DNA of 64,000 nucleotides. Origin: Parvibaculum sp. (GTDB taxonomy: Bacteria > Pseudomonadota > Alphaproteobacteria > Parvibaculales > Parvibaculaceae). Below are positions 28,355 to 37,202 of this stretch, piece after piece. Position numbers and translations under genes: made by a program. The number at the start of each line of letters is the position of its first letter. Position 1 is the first letter of the stretch. The stretch spans positions 1,422,988 through 1,486,987 of the forward strand of contig JAUSMV010000030.1 of NCBI GenBank assembly GCA_030645235.1, given 5' to 3'. The notes beneath the pieces were generated by a model, which had not been told where the DNA came from, made no database searches, and saw only the letters and a list, made by a program, of their open reading frames with translations.

Positions 28355-28480
28355 TTAGTCCGGCTGTTCCTCACGAGATGAGCCTTGCTCGGTGCCGACA
28401 AGAACTGCGGCATCAAGCGCGCACGACATCACAAGGACGCCGTATGGCTTATTCCCTGAAATGTTTGTGATGCTGCTCAT
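28355..28480 (-). CDS. Possible 41-residue protein between divL and a terminator
   Basis: ATG 28480 to TAA 28355-28357 gives 41 residues (starts MSSITNISGNKPYGVLVMSC, ends REEQPD). The ribosome site is weak (GTGGA about 7 bases upstream). In favour: a strong terminator follows its stop and nothing else occupies the 305-base gap. I recognise no family. It may be a small protein, or the transcript tail of divL. Confidence 0.4.
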   Translation of the reverse strand: MSSITNISGNKPYGVLVMSCALDAAVLVGTEQGSSREEQPD

Positions 28481-28545
28481 CAGTGATCCACTTTTGGATA
28501 GAAATTAGGCAAATCTGCCTGAACGCAAAACGGATACGCCTCTGT

Positions 28546-31128
28546 TTAGCGGGTGTCAAGCTCGACAATCTGGAGGGGTGTCAGCGTTGAGGCGGCCCTG
28601 AGCGGCAGGAGGCATGTGACGCGGGTGCCAACGCCGGGTTCTGATTCAAGCTCCACTGTACCGCCATGCAATTCGACGAAGGAGCGGACAAGACTTAATC
28701 CAAGACCCGCGCCGCGGCGACGGTCGGCACCGGAATGGGCTTCGAAGCGATCAAAAACGGTGGCCTGATATTCCGGCTTTATACCGATGCCTGTATCAGC
28801 GACGAAAAGCTCGACCTGATCATTCCTCCGCTTGGCCCCGATAGTGATCGTATCGCCGGGGCTCGTAAAGGCGAGCGCATTGGACAGTAAATTGATCATG
28901 ATTTGCTTGATGCGCTTTTCGTCGGCACGCACCGTGCCTTCGACGCCACCGGCCTCGACAATCACCTGCACACGATTTTTCTGCGCCGGATGATGGGCGA
29001 ATTGTTCAGCCGATGAGATCACGTCAGCAATGTTGACGTCGGAAAGATCGAGCGTCATAGCACCGGCTTCGATGACGGCGAGATCGAGAATGTCGTTGAC
29101 GACATCAAGAAGCGTGTCTGAGCTTTCGAGAATGCCGCGCGTATATTCATGCTGCTTTTTATTGAGCTCACCGAACATTTCGGTTTCAAGAATTTCGCCA
29201 AAGCCCAGAATGTTGGTGAGCGGTGTGCGCAACTGATAAGACACGTGACTGATAAATTCGGATTTCAGACGGTCAGCGGTTTCGAGCGCATCATTGCGTT
29301 CGCGCAAAGCTGTTTCAACACGTAATCCATCCGTCACGTCAACATAGGTCAGGAGCGTTGCGCCGTCGGAGAGTGGTACGATGGCATAATCGATCACGGT
29401 ATTGTCGGCGCGCTCAAGACGACCTGTTGTCGTGGTCCGCGCGGCCCCTTCATTGGTAAGGCGAATGCGGAAGCCTGCGGCTTGCGCGCGGTCTGAATAA
29501 AGCGCGGCGGTGGCGGCTTCAATGTCGGAAGCATGAGGTTCGCCTACAAGGTTTTCCGGCGTCAGCTTCCAGATGCGGGCATAGGCAGGGTTCGACAATT
29601 TCAAACGTCCGTCTGTGCCGAAAACGGCGACGCCTTCGTAAAGCTGGTCAATGGTTTCGCGCTGGACACGGGCAAGCGTGTTGTAGCTGCTTTCGAGGTT
29701 CAACTGCTCGGTGACATTTTCATAAACGTAAATCACGCCACCAAACGGGTGCGCCTGCCCGAGCACTTTTACGACGCGACCGTCGGGCAGGTGCCAATAT
29801 TCCTCGACGGGATCGGGCGAGGTGTAGAGTTCGAAGCGAGCCTCTTTCCATTGTTTGAAATTAGCTTGTTCGGGAAGGCGGCGCCGTGAGCGCAACTCAT
29901 CCAGGATTTCGCCGTCCGACGGCTCCTGATCCAGCCAATGGGAATCGAGACCCCAAAGCGTTTCGTAAGCACGGTTTCTAAATTTTAGCTTCTTGTCAGG
30001 GCCGCAGATCGCCACCGCTGTTGTCACGCGGTCGAGCGTTGCCGCATGGCTTTGGATATGGCGGCGAAGTTCGGCTTCGGCAGCATCAAGCGCGGTGACG
30101 TCCACCGCGATACCCGCAATGCCATCATCCACGCGTTGCTCAAAGACTTCGATGCCACGCCGCTCGCCTGCCATGATCGCATGCGTGCGCTCTGATGCTT
30201 TCTCGCGATCGAAGAGATGACGGCGGAGGCTGGCCAGAACTTCTTCATCAAGGAGTTCGAGGCCGCGCAGCACGGCGTCTTGCGGTGAGGTGGCATCAAC
30301 CGCGCGGGCATAGGCAGCATTGACCCAGGAGAGACGGCCTTCATGGTTGCGTCGCCAAGCGGGAAAGGGCGCGGTCATCACATGAGTTTCGAAACGAGTG
30401 CGCGCCTCTTCAGCCTGACGGAGGCGGTCCTTAAGGCGGCTTACTTCAGCGCGCTCACCCGTGACGTCACGCAGCCACAGGACCGCGAGCGCACCGGCGG
30501 GGCGGCCTTCGGCTTCAAAAGTGCGGCCGTCAATTGATTGGACATGGAGCGAGAAGCGCGCGCCGCGTGTGCGCAGACGCTGGACGGAAGTGTTCAGGCG
30601 CCCTGCCCCTTCAGGCTCAAGACGTGTCAGCAAATAGGCAAAGTCGAGATCGCCTGAAGCGGGATCAACCAGCGTCGCGGTGGAACCCACAATGCGCGGG
30701 CGCGACTGGAAGGTGCCGGGCGCAGCGCGCAGGCTCTCAGGGGTCCAGATGAAAACGGCATCCGGCTCGGCAGCCAGAATGCTTTCAGCCGAATGGAGAC
30801 GCCCGTCAATCGCGGCGATTTCGGCCTGACCGTCTTTGAGGGCCTTTCGTGCTCGATGTGCGGCGCGAAAGCCAAGACCGGCAAAACCGAAGCTCAGAAG
30901 GGCAAGACCCAAAGCACCGATAAGGTAGAGGCTCACCGTGTGGTCATCAACATTGGTCGGAAGGCCAATGGTGGTGAGTGCATCGGGCAGGTTGTCGGGG
31001 AGTTTGGGCGCGGCACGGGCGGATAATGCTGTGAGACCAAGCGCGAACGTGCTGACGCCGAGGCTCAAACGTGATGTGAGCCCCGTCCAGACAAGCCGGC
31101 GAAGTGGCAGATTATATTGCGTCATCAT
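28546..31128 (-). CDS. divL: DivL-type PAS sensor kinase homologue with Tyr at the phospho-site
   Basis: The 860-residue product has an N-terminal membrane segment (about 65-88), several PAS domains (one around 245-345, others about 360-600), a dimerisation helix and an HATPase domain with DTGIGIKPEY and GAGLGLSLV. The H-box reads HVSYQLRTPLTN: Tyr631 stands where kinases have the phospho-His. This substitution defines DivL, the essential Caulobacter protein that works with CckA and DivK in cell-cycle control and polarity. The gene lies downstream of ahcY but after a terminator, so it likely has its own promoter. GAGGGG precedes two adjacent ATGs (31128 and 31125). Confidence 0.9.
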   Translation of the reverse strand: MMTQYNLPLRRLVWTGLTSRLSLGVSTFALGLTALSARAAPKLPDNLPDALTTIGLPTNVDDHTVSLYLIGALGLALLSFGFAGLGFRAAHRARKALKDGQAEIAAIDGRLHSAESILAAEPDAVFIWTPESLRAAPGTFQSRPRIVGSTATLVDPASGDLDFAYLLTRLEPEGAGRLNTSVQRLRTRGARFSLHVQSIDGRTFEAEGRPAGALAVLWLRDVTGERAEVSRLKDRLRQAEEARTRFETHVMTAPFPAWRRNHEGRLSWVNAAYARAVDATSPQDAVLRGLELLDEEVLASLRRHLFDREKASERTHAIMAGERRGIEVFEQRVDDGIAGIAVDVTALDAAEAELRRHIQSHAATLDRVTTAVAICGPDKKLKFRNRAYETLWGLDSHWLDQEPSDGEILDELRSRRRLPEQANFKQWKEARFELYTSPDPVEEYWHLPDGRVVKVLGQAHPFGGVIYVYENVTEQLNLESSYNTLARVQRETIDQLYEGVAVFGTDGRLKLSNPAYARIWKLTPENLVGEPHASDIEAATAALYSDRAQAAGFRIRLTNEGAARTTTTGRLERADNTVIDYAIVPLSDGATLLTYVDVTDGLRVETALRERNDALETADRLKSEFISHVSYQLRTPLTNILGFGEILETEMFGELNKKQHEYTRGILESSDTLLDVVNDILDLAVIEAGAMTLDLSDVNIADVISSAEQFAHHPAQKNRVQVIVEAGGVEGTVRADEKRIKQIMINLLSNALAFTSPGDTITIGAKRRNDQVELFVADTGIGIKPEYQATVFDRFEAHSGADRRRGAGLGLSLVRSFVELHGGTVELESEPGVGTRVTCLLPLRAASTLTPLQIVELDTR

Positions 31129-31227
31129 CCCCTCGTGGCGACCCGCCTCACGCGCCGCCGCAAATCAGTTTGGTCCGGCGATACTACATGAAGTCTTAAG
31201 GCTGCGCGAAAAAGGGGACGGCAGATA

Positions 31228-31261
31228 CAGAAAAAGGCCCGGATTTGGGTCCGGGCCTTTT
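31228..31261 (-). terminator. Intrinsic terminator of ahcY
   Basis: The 12-base stem AAAAGGCCCGGA (31232-31243) pairs with TCCGGGCCTTTT (31250-31261), loop 6. On the minus strand a T-run follows. It starts 20 bases past the ahcY stop. Confidence 0.9.
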
Positions 31262-31281
31262 CATGCTGCGTCGGAAGACGC

Positions 31282-32679
31282 TTAGTAGCGGTAATGATCC
31301 GTCTTGAAGGGACCGGCCTGCGGCACACCGATATAATTGGCCTGACGCTCGGTGAGCTTTGTGAGTTTCACACCGATCTTTTCGAGATGCAGGATCGCAA
31401 CCTTCTCGTCGAGGTGCTTGGGCAATGTGTAAACGTTCTTTTCGTACTGGCCGGGCTTTGTCCAAAGCTCAATCTGGGCAAGTGTCTGGTTCGTGAATGA
31501 AGCCGACATAACGAAGGACGGATGCCCCGTGCCACAGCCCAAGTTAACGAGACGGCCTTCGGCGAGCAGCAGGATGCGCTTGCCGTCAGCGAACTCGACT
31601 TCATCCACTTGCGGCTTCACATTATGCCACTTGAGGTTTTTCAGCGCATTGATCTGAATTTCGCTGTCGAAGTGACCGATATTGCAGACAATGGCGCGAT
31701 CCTTCATCGCCCGCATATGATCGATCGTAATGACGTCCACGTTGCCTGTCGTGGTGACGAAAATGTCACCGCGCGGGGCTGCTTCTTCCATGGTCGTTAC
31801 TTCATAGCCTTCCATCGCGGCCTGCAAGGCGCAGATCGGATCGATTTCGGTGACGATGACGCGCGCGCCTGCGTTGCGGAGCGAGGCGGCAGAGCCTTTG
31901 CCCACATCGCCAAAGCCCGCAACGACGCCGACTTTGCCGGACATCATCACGTCTGTTGCGCGGCGGATGCCGTCAACGAGCGATTCACGGCAGCCATAGA
32001 GGTTGTCGAATTTCGATTTTGTAACGCTGTCATTGACGTTGATGGCGGGCCAGAGAAGCTCGCCCTTTTTGTGCATTTCATAAAGACGATGCACGCCGGT
32101 TGTTGTTTCTTCGGTGACGCCGCGAACGGATTTGGCAATCGCTGAATAGAAGCCGGGCTTTGTCGCCAGACGCTTTTTAATCGAGGCGAAGAGGACTTCT
32201 TCTTCTTCGTTCGTCGCACCTTCCAGGAAGGCCACGTCGCCTTCTTCAGCGCGCTTGCCCATATGGATCAGCAACGTGGCGTCGCCGCCATCGTCGAGGA
32301 TCATGTTGGGCGCGCCACCGTCGGACCATTCAAAAATGCGGTGGGTATATTCCCAATACTCTTCGAGCGTTTCGCCTTTGATCGCGAAAACCGGAATGCC
32401 CTTGGCGGCAATCGCGGCGGCGGCATGATCCTGCGTCGAATAAATGTTGCATGAGGCCCAACGGATATCGGCACCAAGAGCGGCCAGCGTCTCAATGAGG
32501 CAGGCGGTCTGGATTGTCATGTGGAGCGAGCCTGCAATGCGTGCGCCTTTGAGCGGCTGCGCTTTGCCATATTCGGCACGCGTCGCCATCAGGCCCGGCA
32601 TTTCCGTTTCGGCAATGTTGAGTTCCTTGCGGCCCCATTCGGCGAGATTGATGTCTTTGATGATGTAATCATTGGCCAT
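31282..32679 (-). CDS. ahcY: Adenosylhomocysteinase
   Basis: AhcY splits S-adenosylhomocysteine into adenosine and homocysteine, relieving product inhibition of methyltransferases. It has 465 residues. The NAD-binding motif [15 protein letters not shown] and the C-terminal KTDHYRY (the Lys/Tyr tail that reaches into the partner subunit) are present. ATG 32679 is chosen because CAGGAG lies 7 bases before it, and the family starts with [13 protein letters not shown]; the in-frame extension upstream is not conserved. Its position beside divL is common in Alphaproteobacteria. Confidence 0.98.
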   Translation of the reverse strand: MANDYIIKDINLAEWGRKELNIAETEMPGLMATRAEYGKAQPLKGARIAGSLHMTIQTACLIETLAALGADIRWASCNIYSTQDHAAAAIAAKGIPVFAIKGETLEEYWEYTHRIFEWSDGGAPNMILDDGGDATLLIHMGKRAEEGDVAFLEGATNEEEEVLFASIKKRLATKPGFYSAIAKSVRGVTEETTTGVHRLYEMHKKGELLWPAINVNDSVTKSKFDNLYGCRESLVDGIRRATDVMMSGKVGVVAGFGDVGKGSAASLRNAGARVIVTEIDPICALQAAMEGYEVTTMEEAAPRGDIFVTTTGNVDVITIDHMRAMKDRAIVCNIGHFDSEIQINALKNLKWHNVKPQVDEVEFADGKRILLLAEGRLVNLGCGTGHPSFVMSASFTNQTLAQIELWTKPGQYEKNVYTLPKHLDEKVAILHLEKIGVKLTKLTERQANYIGVPQAGPFKTDHYRY

Positions 32680-32756
32680 GAGGGGCTCCTGTGAGGCTTT
32701 TTGGACGCGCGTATGCAATCTGACCAACGCGGGCCGAGTGGCGCGGGTTGGGGGAG

Positions 32757-32785
32757 CTTATAGCAGGGCGATTTGGGACTGGCAA
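32757..32785 (-). promoter_or_regulatory. Promoter of ahcY
   Basis: On the minus strand TTGCCA (plus 32780-32785) and TATAAG (plus 32757-32762) are 17 bases apart, close to the sigma-70 consensus. The ahcY ATG is 78 bases downstream. I looked for an SAH riboswitch in the leader and saw no convincing fold. Confidence 0.6.
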
Positions 32786-32923
32786 GAAGGATATAAAGAA
32801 ATGTTTATATCTAAATTCTGAGCCGTACCAAAGCGTAGATATAGAGCGTTGCGGGCGTGAAAAGGCGGATTCCGAGCTTTCTTTAAATCAAAGTCGGGCC
32901 TAAGATGAAAACCGGATGGGAAA

Positions 32924-33196
32924 TTAATCGCGTTCGCCGAAACCGTCTGAGACGAGGGCTTCCAATGCATCAAGTGCGGCGGTGGCTTCTTCGCCGGTGG
33001 CCTCAATCAGGATACAGCAGCCCGGTGCGGCAGCGAGCATCATCAAACCCATGATGGACGTGCCTGAAACAGAATTGCCGTCTTTGGAGACTTTGACATC
33101 AGCCTGAAATTTTTCAGCACACTGAACAAATTTGGCAGACGCACGGGCATGAAGACCGCGTGTGTTGACGATATTCAGGAGACGGCTATCGGCCAT
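32924..33196 (-). CDS. ptsH: HPr-family phosphocarrier protein
   Basis: This 90-residue HPr-like protein has the phospho-His at His16 in NTRGLHARAS and a regulatory Ser47 in GTSIMGLMML, the site modified by HprK. In Alphaproteobacteria it usually belongs to a regulatory phosphorelay, not sugar uptake. It is 5 bases after the EIIA gene, and hprK is upstream, so substrate, kinase and EIIA sit together. An NPr name would also fit. Confidence 0.93.
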   Translation of the reverse strand: MADSRLLNIVNTRGLHARASAKFVQCAEKFQADVKVSKDGNSVSGTSIMGLMMLAAAPGCCILIEATGEEATAALDALEALVSDGFGERD

Positions 33197-33201
33197 ATGG
33201 A

Positions 33202-33609
33202 TCAGACCCCGTCGCCGGCGAGAACGCGGCTGGCGATGGAAATATACTTGCGGCCTGATTCCTGCGCGAGATCAACGGCCTTTGACAGCGGCACGTTATC
33301 GCGCACGGAGGCCAATTTGATCAGCATGGGCAAATTGACGCCCGCAATCACTTCGACCTTGGCTTTATCAAGCACAGAAATCGCGAGATTGGACGGCGTG
33401 CCGCCGAACATATCGGTGAGCAGGATCACACCCTCACCGCTATCGACGGAAGCCACCGCGCCGAGGATATCCTTACGACGCTGCTCCATATCATCGTCGG
33501 GGCCGATGCAAATGGCCGATACCTGAGCCTGCGCGCCGACCACATGCTCCATGGCCGCTACAAACTGGCTGGCCAGAGCCCCATGCGTTACGAGTACTAA
33601 TCCGATCAT
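33202..33609 (-). CDS. PTS EIIA component, mannose family
   Basis: This 135-residue EIIA-Man-like protein has the phospho-His at His9 in LVLVTHGALA and the LTDMFGGTPSN motif. It would take phosphate from HPr. No EIIB/EIIC permease genes are present, so it is likely a regulatory end point, perhaps influencing ChvG or HprK. The start at ATG 33609 (MIGLVLVTHG) is the family N-terminus; seven more in-frame residues upstream are not conserved. Confidence 0.92.
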   Translation of the reverse strand: MIGLVLVTHGALASQFVAAMEHVVGAQAQVSAICIGPDDDMEQRRKDILGAVASVDSGEGVILLTDMFGGTPSNLAISVLDKAKVEVIAGVNLPMLIKLASVRDNVPLSKAVDLAQESGRKYISIASRVLAGDGV

Positions 33610-33743
33610 CCACTGCCCTTTTGGCTTCACCTGACAGGATCACATCTGCGACCTGACAGGGTGCCGTTCCACGCCCCCGCGGGAAGCGCCGTATGGTGCC
33701 TCCAAAATCGACCCGATGACAAGCGCACATGTGGGCAATTTCA

Positions 33744-34208
33744 TCACGGTCGGCGGATAATGCCGTCGTCACCCGGAAAGCCCATATCAGGCAATGTCCG
33801 AGCCGCGAGACCTAGCTTGTCAGCCGTCGTAGCGTCAAATGCGTGAAGCGCAATCATGGGTAAATCAATGCCGCAAAGGCTGAAATGTGCGGGTTCTGCA
33901 ATGCGCGGCACGTCGTCGCGGGGGACAAGATTGACCACCAGATGCAGCACAGCCCGGGTCTCGAACGGCACTTGAAGGAGCCCTAGCCCACGCAATTCGA
34001 TCAGGCCTTTGAGAGTTTCCGGCGCGTGGACGAGGAGACGATCGCCCTCAACTGTGACAAGCGTCTGATCATCGGCGATGAGACGTGCGGCCAGCGGTCC
34101 CGTCATCAGGCGATAGGCGAGATCTGATTTTCCTGAACGCGAAGGTCCGCGCAGCATGACACCGCGTCCGCCGATTAAAATGCAGGTTGCATATAATAGC
34201 TCGGCCAT
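33744..34208 (-). CDS. hprK: HPr kinase/phosphorylase, short alphaproteobacterial form
   Basis: HprK phosphorylates and dephosphorylates HPr on the regulatory serine. At 154 residues it is about half the Gram-positive length: only the catalytic domain is present. The Walker A motif GPSRSGKSD is at 21-29, and the LRGLGLLQVPF and VRRP-like C-terminus are present. It lies 2 bases after chvG and 134 bases before the EIIA gene. The short form is normal for Alphaproteobacteria. Confidence 0.93.
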   Translation of the reverse strand: MAELLYATCILIGGRGVMLRGPSRSGKSDLAYRLMTGPLAARLIADDQTLVTVEGDRLLVHAPETLKGLIELRGLGLLQVPFETRAVLHLVVNLVPRDDVPRIAEPAHFSLCGIDLPMIALHAFDATTADKLGLAARTLPDMGFPGDDGIIRRP

Positions 34209-34210
34209 TG

Positions 34211-36214
34211 TCAGACATCGCTCGCGGCGGGCAATGTGACGATGAAGCGCGCGCCGTGTGAGACGGGCATGTCATCATTGACGGGAACCGGCCCTATACG
34301 GTTTTCAGCAACAATGCGTCCGCCATGGGCTTCGACAATCTGTTTGGAAATCGCCAAACCGAGACCGGAATGCTCGCCGAAACTGTCGGGGCGGTCGGTG
34401 TGAAAGCGATCAAAAATACGTTCGAGATTTTCCGGCAGAATGCCGATGCCCTGATCTTCGACCTGAATAATGACATTGTCGCCCTGGCGCGCGCCCGTCA
34501 CCATAACAAGGCCGCCGGGCGGCGAGAAAGAGAGTGCATTGTCGATGAGATTGCGCACGACCTGACCCAGCCGCATATCAAAACCACGCACCTTCAAATC
34601 GGGCCGACCGTTCGCACCTTCTATAATCGTGAGCGACACATGAGCCTCACCTGCGACGCCTGTGGCGGTGAAGAGATCGCAAACTGTTTCAAGCAATATC
34701 GCCACATCGACAATGCCCGTTTCTTCGCGCGACAATTCGGCATCAAGACGGGATGCATTGGAGATGTCGCTGATGAGACGATCTATGCGCTTCACGTCAT
34801 CCTGAATGATCTCCATGAGACGCGTTTTTGATTTGTCATCCTTAGCGAGCGCAAAAGTCTCAATAGCGCTGCGTAACGAGGTCAGTGGATTTTTCAACTC
34901 ATGTGAGACGTCAGCGGCAAATCTTTCGATGGCATCCATGCGGCTGTAAAGCGCGTTTGTCATCTCTCGCAATGCGCCGGAGAGATCGCCGATCTCATCG
35001 CGTCGTCCGGTAAAGTCAGGGATCTGCGCGCGTCGCATTTTGCCACGGCGTACGACTTCGGCACTTTCTGCCAAGCGGCGCACAGGTTCCGCAATAGTGG
35101 CAGCGAGCACAACCGACAATAACATTGTGACGCCCAGGGCGACGAGAAAGACCTGCACAATGGCGCGACGCTCGGCACGCACAATGGCGTCAATGTCACC
35201 ACCGCGCGTCGACAGCATCAACGCGCCGAGTACGGCGCGAAAGCGCTGGATGGGCACCGCGACAGAGACGATCAATTCATTGCGATCATTGACGCGTTCC
35301 ATCGTAGAGGGAAGACCTGTCAGAGCGGCTGAGACTTCATTGTAGATCGCACCGTTCTGAGCACCCGCTTCAGGAAAACGCGGCAGGCCGCGGCCCGGCA
35401 AGAATGTCGAGATTTTATCGACGAAGCGCATCACCGGTCCGCGCTGCTCAAGCCCTGCAGGCGGCGGCAATTCAAAAGCAACAATCTGGCCTGATGTAGT
35501 GAGCTGGCGGCTATCGAGAATGAGCCAGCCGTTATTATCATAAAGCCGCGCACGCGTTTGTGTCGGCAACACAAGACGGCGCAAAATGGGTGCGGCGTTT
35601 TCAGGAATGATCGGCGTCTTTTCAGCCGCGTCATCGCCTGCTTCTTCGGCGTCGGCATTGCTTTCAGGCTGAATAAGTGGACTCAACGGACGGATGACAA
35701 GCGGTTTGCCAACTTTGCGTGACAGGGGATCAATCAACTGCGCGTCTTGGGTTGATGTCGCATTTTCGGCAATAGCACCGGCGATGATTTCGGCTTGGGT
35801 GAGCAAGCTCTGGCGGCGCGCGTCAATCAGGCCTTCGCGGAACTGATTAAGATAGAGCACGCCGCTCACAAGTACGCAGAGCGCCACGACGTTGAAGACA
35901 ACAATGCGGCGCGTGAGGCTCGAAAAACGACCGCGCACGACGAAACTGCGAAAGCGCGCCAAGGCTTGCAGGAAGAGCGTATCAACACGGTCGATGAGGC
36001 GGTGAATGCGTACAGCGAGAGGTTCGGGCAGACGTGTGCCCAGCTGTTCGAGACCGGCGCGTGTGGTGGAGGCAAGCGCTTCGAGACGACGACGCTTGAA
36101 AGCATCTTCGGTTTCATCTGACGCCCGCTCGTCTCGCGCAACATGAGCATTGCGCGAAGAAGACAGGCCCCCTGGCGGAAGACCTTCTGGCGGGCGCTCA
36201 GAGCGTCGGCTCAT
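34211..36214 (-). CDS. chvG: Sensor histidine kinase ChvG (ExoS)
   Basis: The 667-residue product has a membrane helix near residue 100 (VVFNVVALCVLVSGVLYLNQ), a large periplasmic sensing domain, a second helix near 355 (VFLVALGVTMLLSVVLAATI), HAMP, then HisKA with His438 in DVSHELKNPL and an HATPase domain (VEDQGIGILPENL, SGLGLAISKQ). ChvG senses acid and envelope stress and phosphorylates ChvI; in rhizobia the pair controls exopolysaccharide and host interaction. The gene is 5 bases after chvI, with hprK following. Confidence 0.93.
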   Translation of the reverse strand: MSRRSERPPEGLPPGGLSSSRNAHVARDERASDETEDAFKRRRLEALASTTRAGLEQLGTRLPEPLAVRIHRLIDRVDTLFLQALARFRSFVVRGRFSSLTRRIVVFNVVALCVLVSGVLYLNQFREGLIDARRQSLLTQAEIIAGAIAENATSTQDAQLIDPLSRKVGKPLVIRPLSPLIQPESNADAEEAGDDAAEKTPIIPENAAPILRRLVLPTQTRARLYDNNGWLILDSRQLTTSGQIVAFELPPPAGLEQRGPVMRFVDKISTFLPGRGLPRFPEAGAQNGAIYNEVSAALTGLPSTMERVNDRNELIVSVAVPIQRFRAVLGALMLSTRGGDIDAIVRAERRAIVQVFLVALGVTMLLSVVLAATIAEPVRRLAESAEVVRRGKMRRAQIPDFTGRRDEIGDLSGALREMTNALYSRMDAIERFAADVSHELKNPLTSLRSAIETFALAKDDKSKTRLMEIIQDDVKRIDRLISDISNASRLDAELSREETGIVDVAILLETVCDLFTATGVAGEAHVSLTIIEGANGRPDLKVRGFDMRLGQVVRNLIDNALSFSPPGGLVMVTGARQGDNVIIQVEDQGIGILPENLERIFDRFHTDRPDSFGEHSGLGLAISKQIVEAHGGRIVAENRIGPVPVNDDMPVSHGARFIVTLPAASDV

Positions 36215-36219
36215 CGCAC

Positions 36220-36921
36220 TCAGCCTTCGCGGTAGCGATAACCAACGCCATAGAGCGTTTCAATGGCATCGAAATTGTCATCCACTTCTTTGAATTTTTT
36301 GCGCAGGCGTTTGATGTGGCTGTCGATTGTACGATCATCAACATAGACCTGATCGTCATAGGCCGCGTCCATCAGACTGTCACGACTTTTAACATAACCA
36401 GGCCGCTGGGCGAGTGCTTGCAATATGAGAAATTCGGTGACGGTGAGAACAACTTCTTTGGCAGCCCATGTGCAGGAATGGCGTTCGGGGTCGAGCACGA
36501 GCTGACCACGTTCGAGCACAACTTTTTCAGTGCCGTCAGCGGCTGCACCTTCGACCTTGGGCGCGACACGGCGAAGCACGGCTTTGACGCGCTCAACAAG
36601 GAGTCGCTGCGAAAAAGGTTTGGTGATGTAATCATCGGCACCCATTTTGAGACCGAAGAGCTCGTCAATTTCATCATCTTTGGAAGTGAGGAAAATCACC
36701 GGCAGGTCAGATTTTTGCCGGAGACGGCGCAGAAGCTCGATCCCGTCCATGCGGGGCATTTTGATGTCGAAGACGGCAACATCGGGGGGCGTTGCCGACA
36801 GGCCTGCAAGGGCGGCGGCTCCGTCTGTATAGGTGAGGACGTGATAGCCCTCGGCTTCCAATGCCATGCTCACCGAGGTGAGAATGTTGCGATCATCGTC
36901 AACCAGCGCAATGGTTGGCAT
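36220..36921 (-). CDS. chvI: Response regulator ChvI
   Basis: This is an OmpR-type regulator of 233 residues. The receiver starts [16 protein letters not shown]; the phospho-Asp is Asp52 in [11 protein letters not shown], and Lys in TKPFSQR completes the site. The winged-helix C-terminus ends [11 protein letters not shown] use ATG 36921, where ChvI proteins normally begin. However, GAGGGG six bases before ATG 36987 would support a 22-residue longer, acidic, Lys-rich N-terminus. It heads the chvI-chvG-hprK cluster. Confidence 0.93.
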   Translation of the reverse strand: MPTIALVDDDRNILTSVSMALEAEGYHVLTYTDGAAALAGLSATPPDVAVFDIKMPRMDGIELLRRLRQKSDLPVIFLTSKDDEIDELFGLKMGADDYITKPFSQRLLVERVKAVLRRVAPKVEGAAADGTEKVVLERGQLVLDPERHSCTWAAKEVVLTVTEFLILQALAQRPGYVKSRDSLMDAAYDDQVYVDDRTIDSHIKRLRKKFKEVDDNFDAIETLYGVGYRYREG

Positions 36922-37202
36922 GTGCCCCCGACCCTTCTTTGATGTGTCGTCAGCGTCTTGCGACGCGCGTTTTTCGGTCTCATCCATCAGCATCCCCTCA
37001 GGCATTGCACTGCTCCGTTTTCAGGTGGCCGCAACAGGCTTAGGGAGGCTTTTGGCCTAAAATGTGGCGGAAGTATAAGAGGTTATGAGGGGCCGCGCTA
37101 TGCGGGGCGCAATGATTATGGGCCTCGGGCTGGACAGGTCGTTCGCCAGACGCGATTGTCCTGCTAAAGGCCGATCAAATAATCCAAAGAGTGAGCTGGG
37201 GC

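Noticed and set aside
32680-32923. SAH riboswitch upstream of ahcY
   Set aside because: The leader is short and I found no matching conserved core; a normal promoter explains the region.
36922-37005. N-terminal extension of ChvI as certain coding sequence
   Set aside because: ChvI proteins start at TIALVDDD; the extension is low-complexity. Kept only as an alternative because of a ribosome site before 36987.
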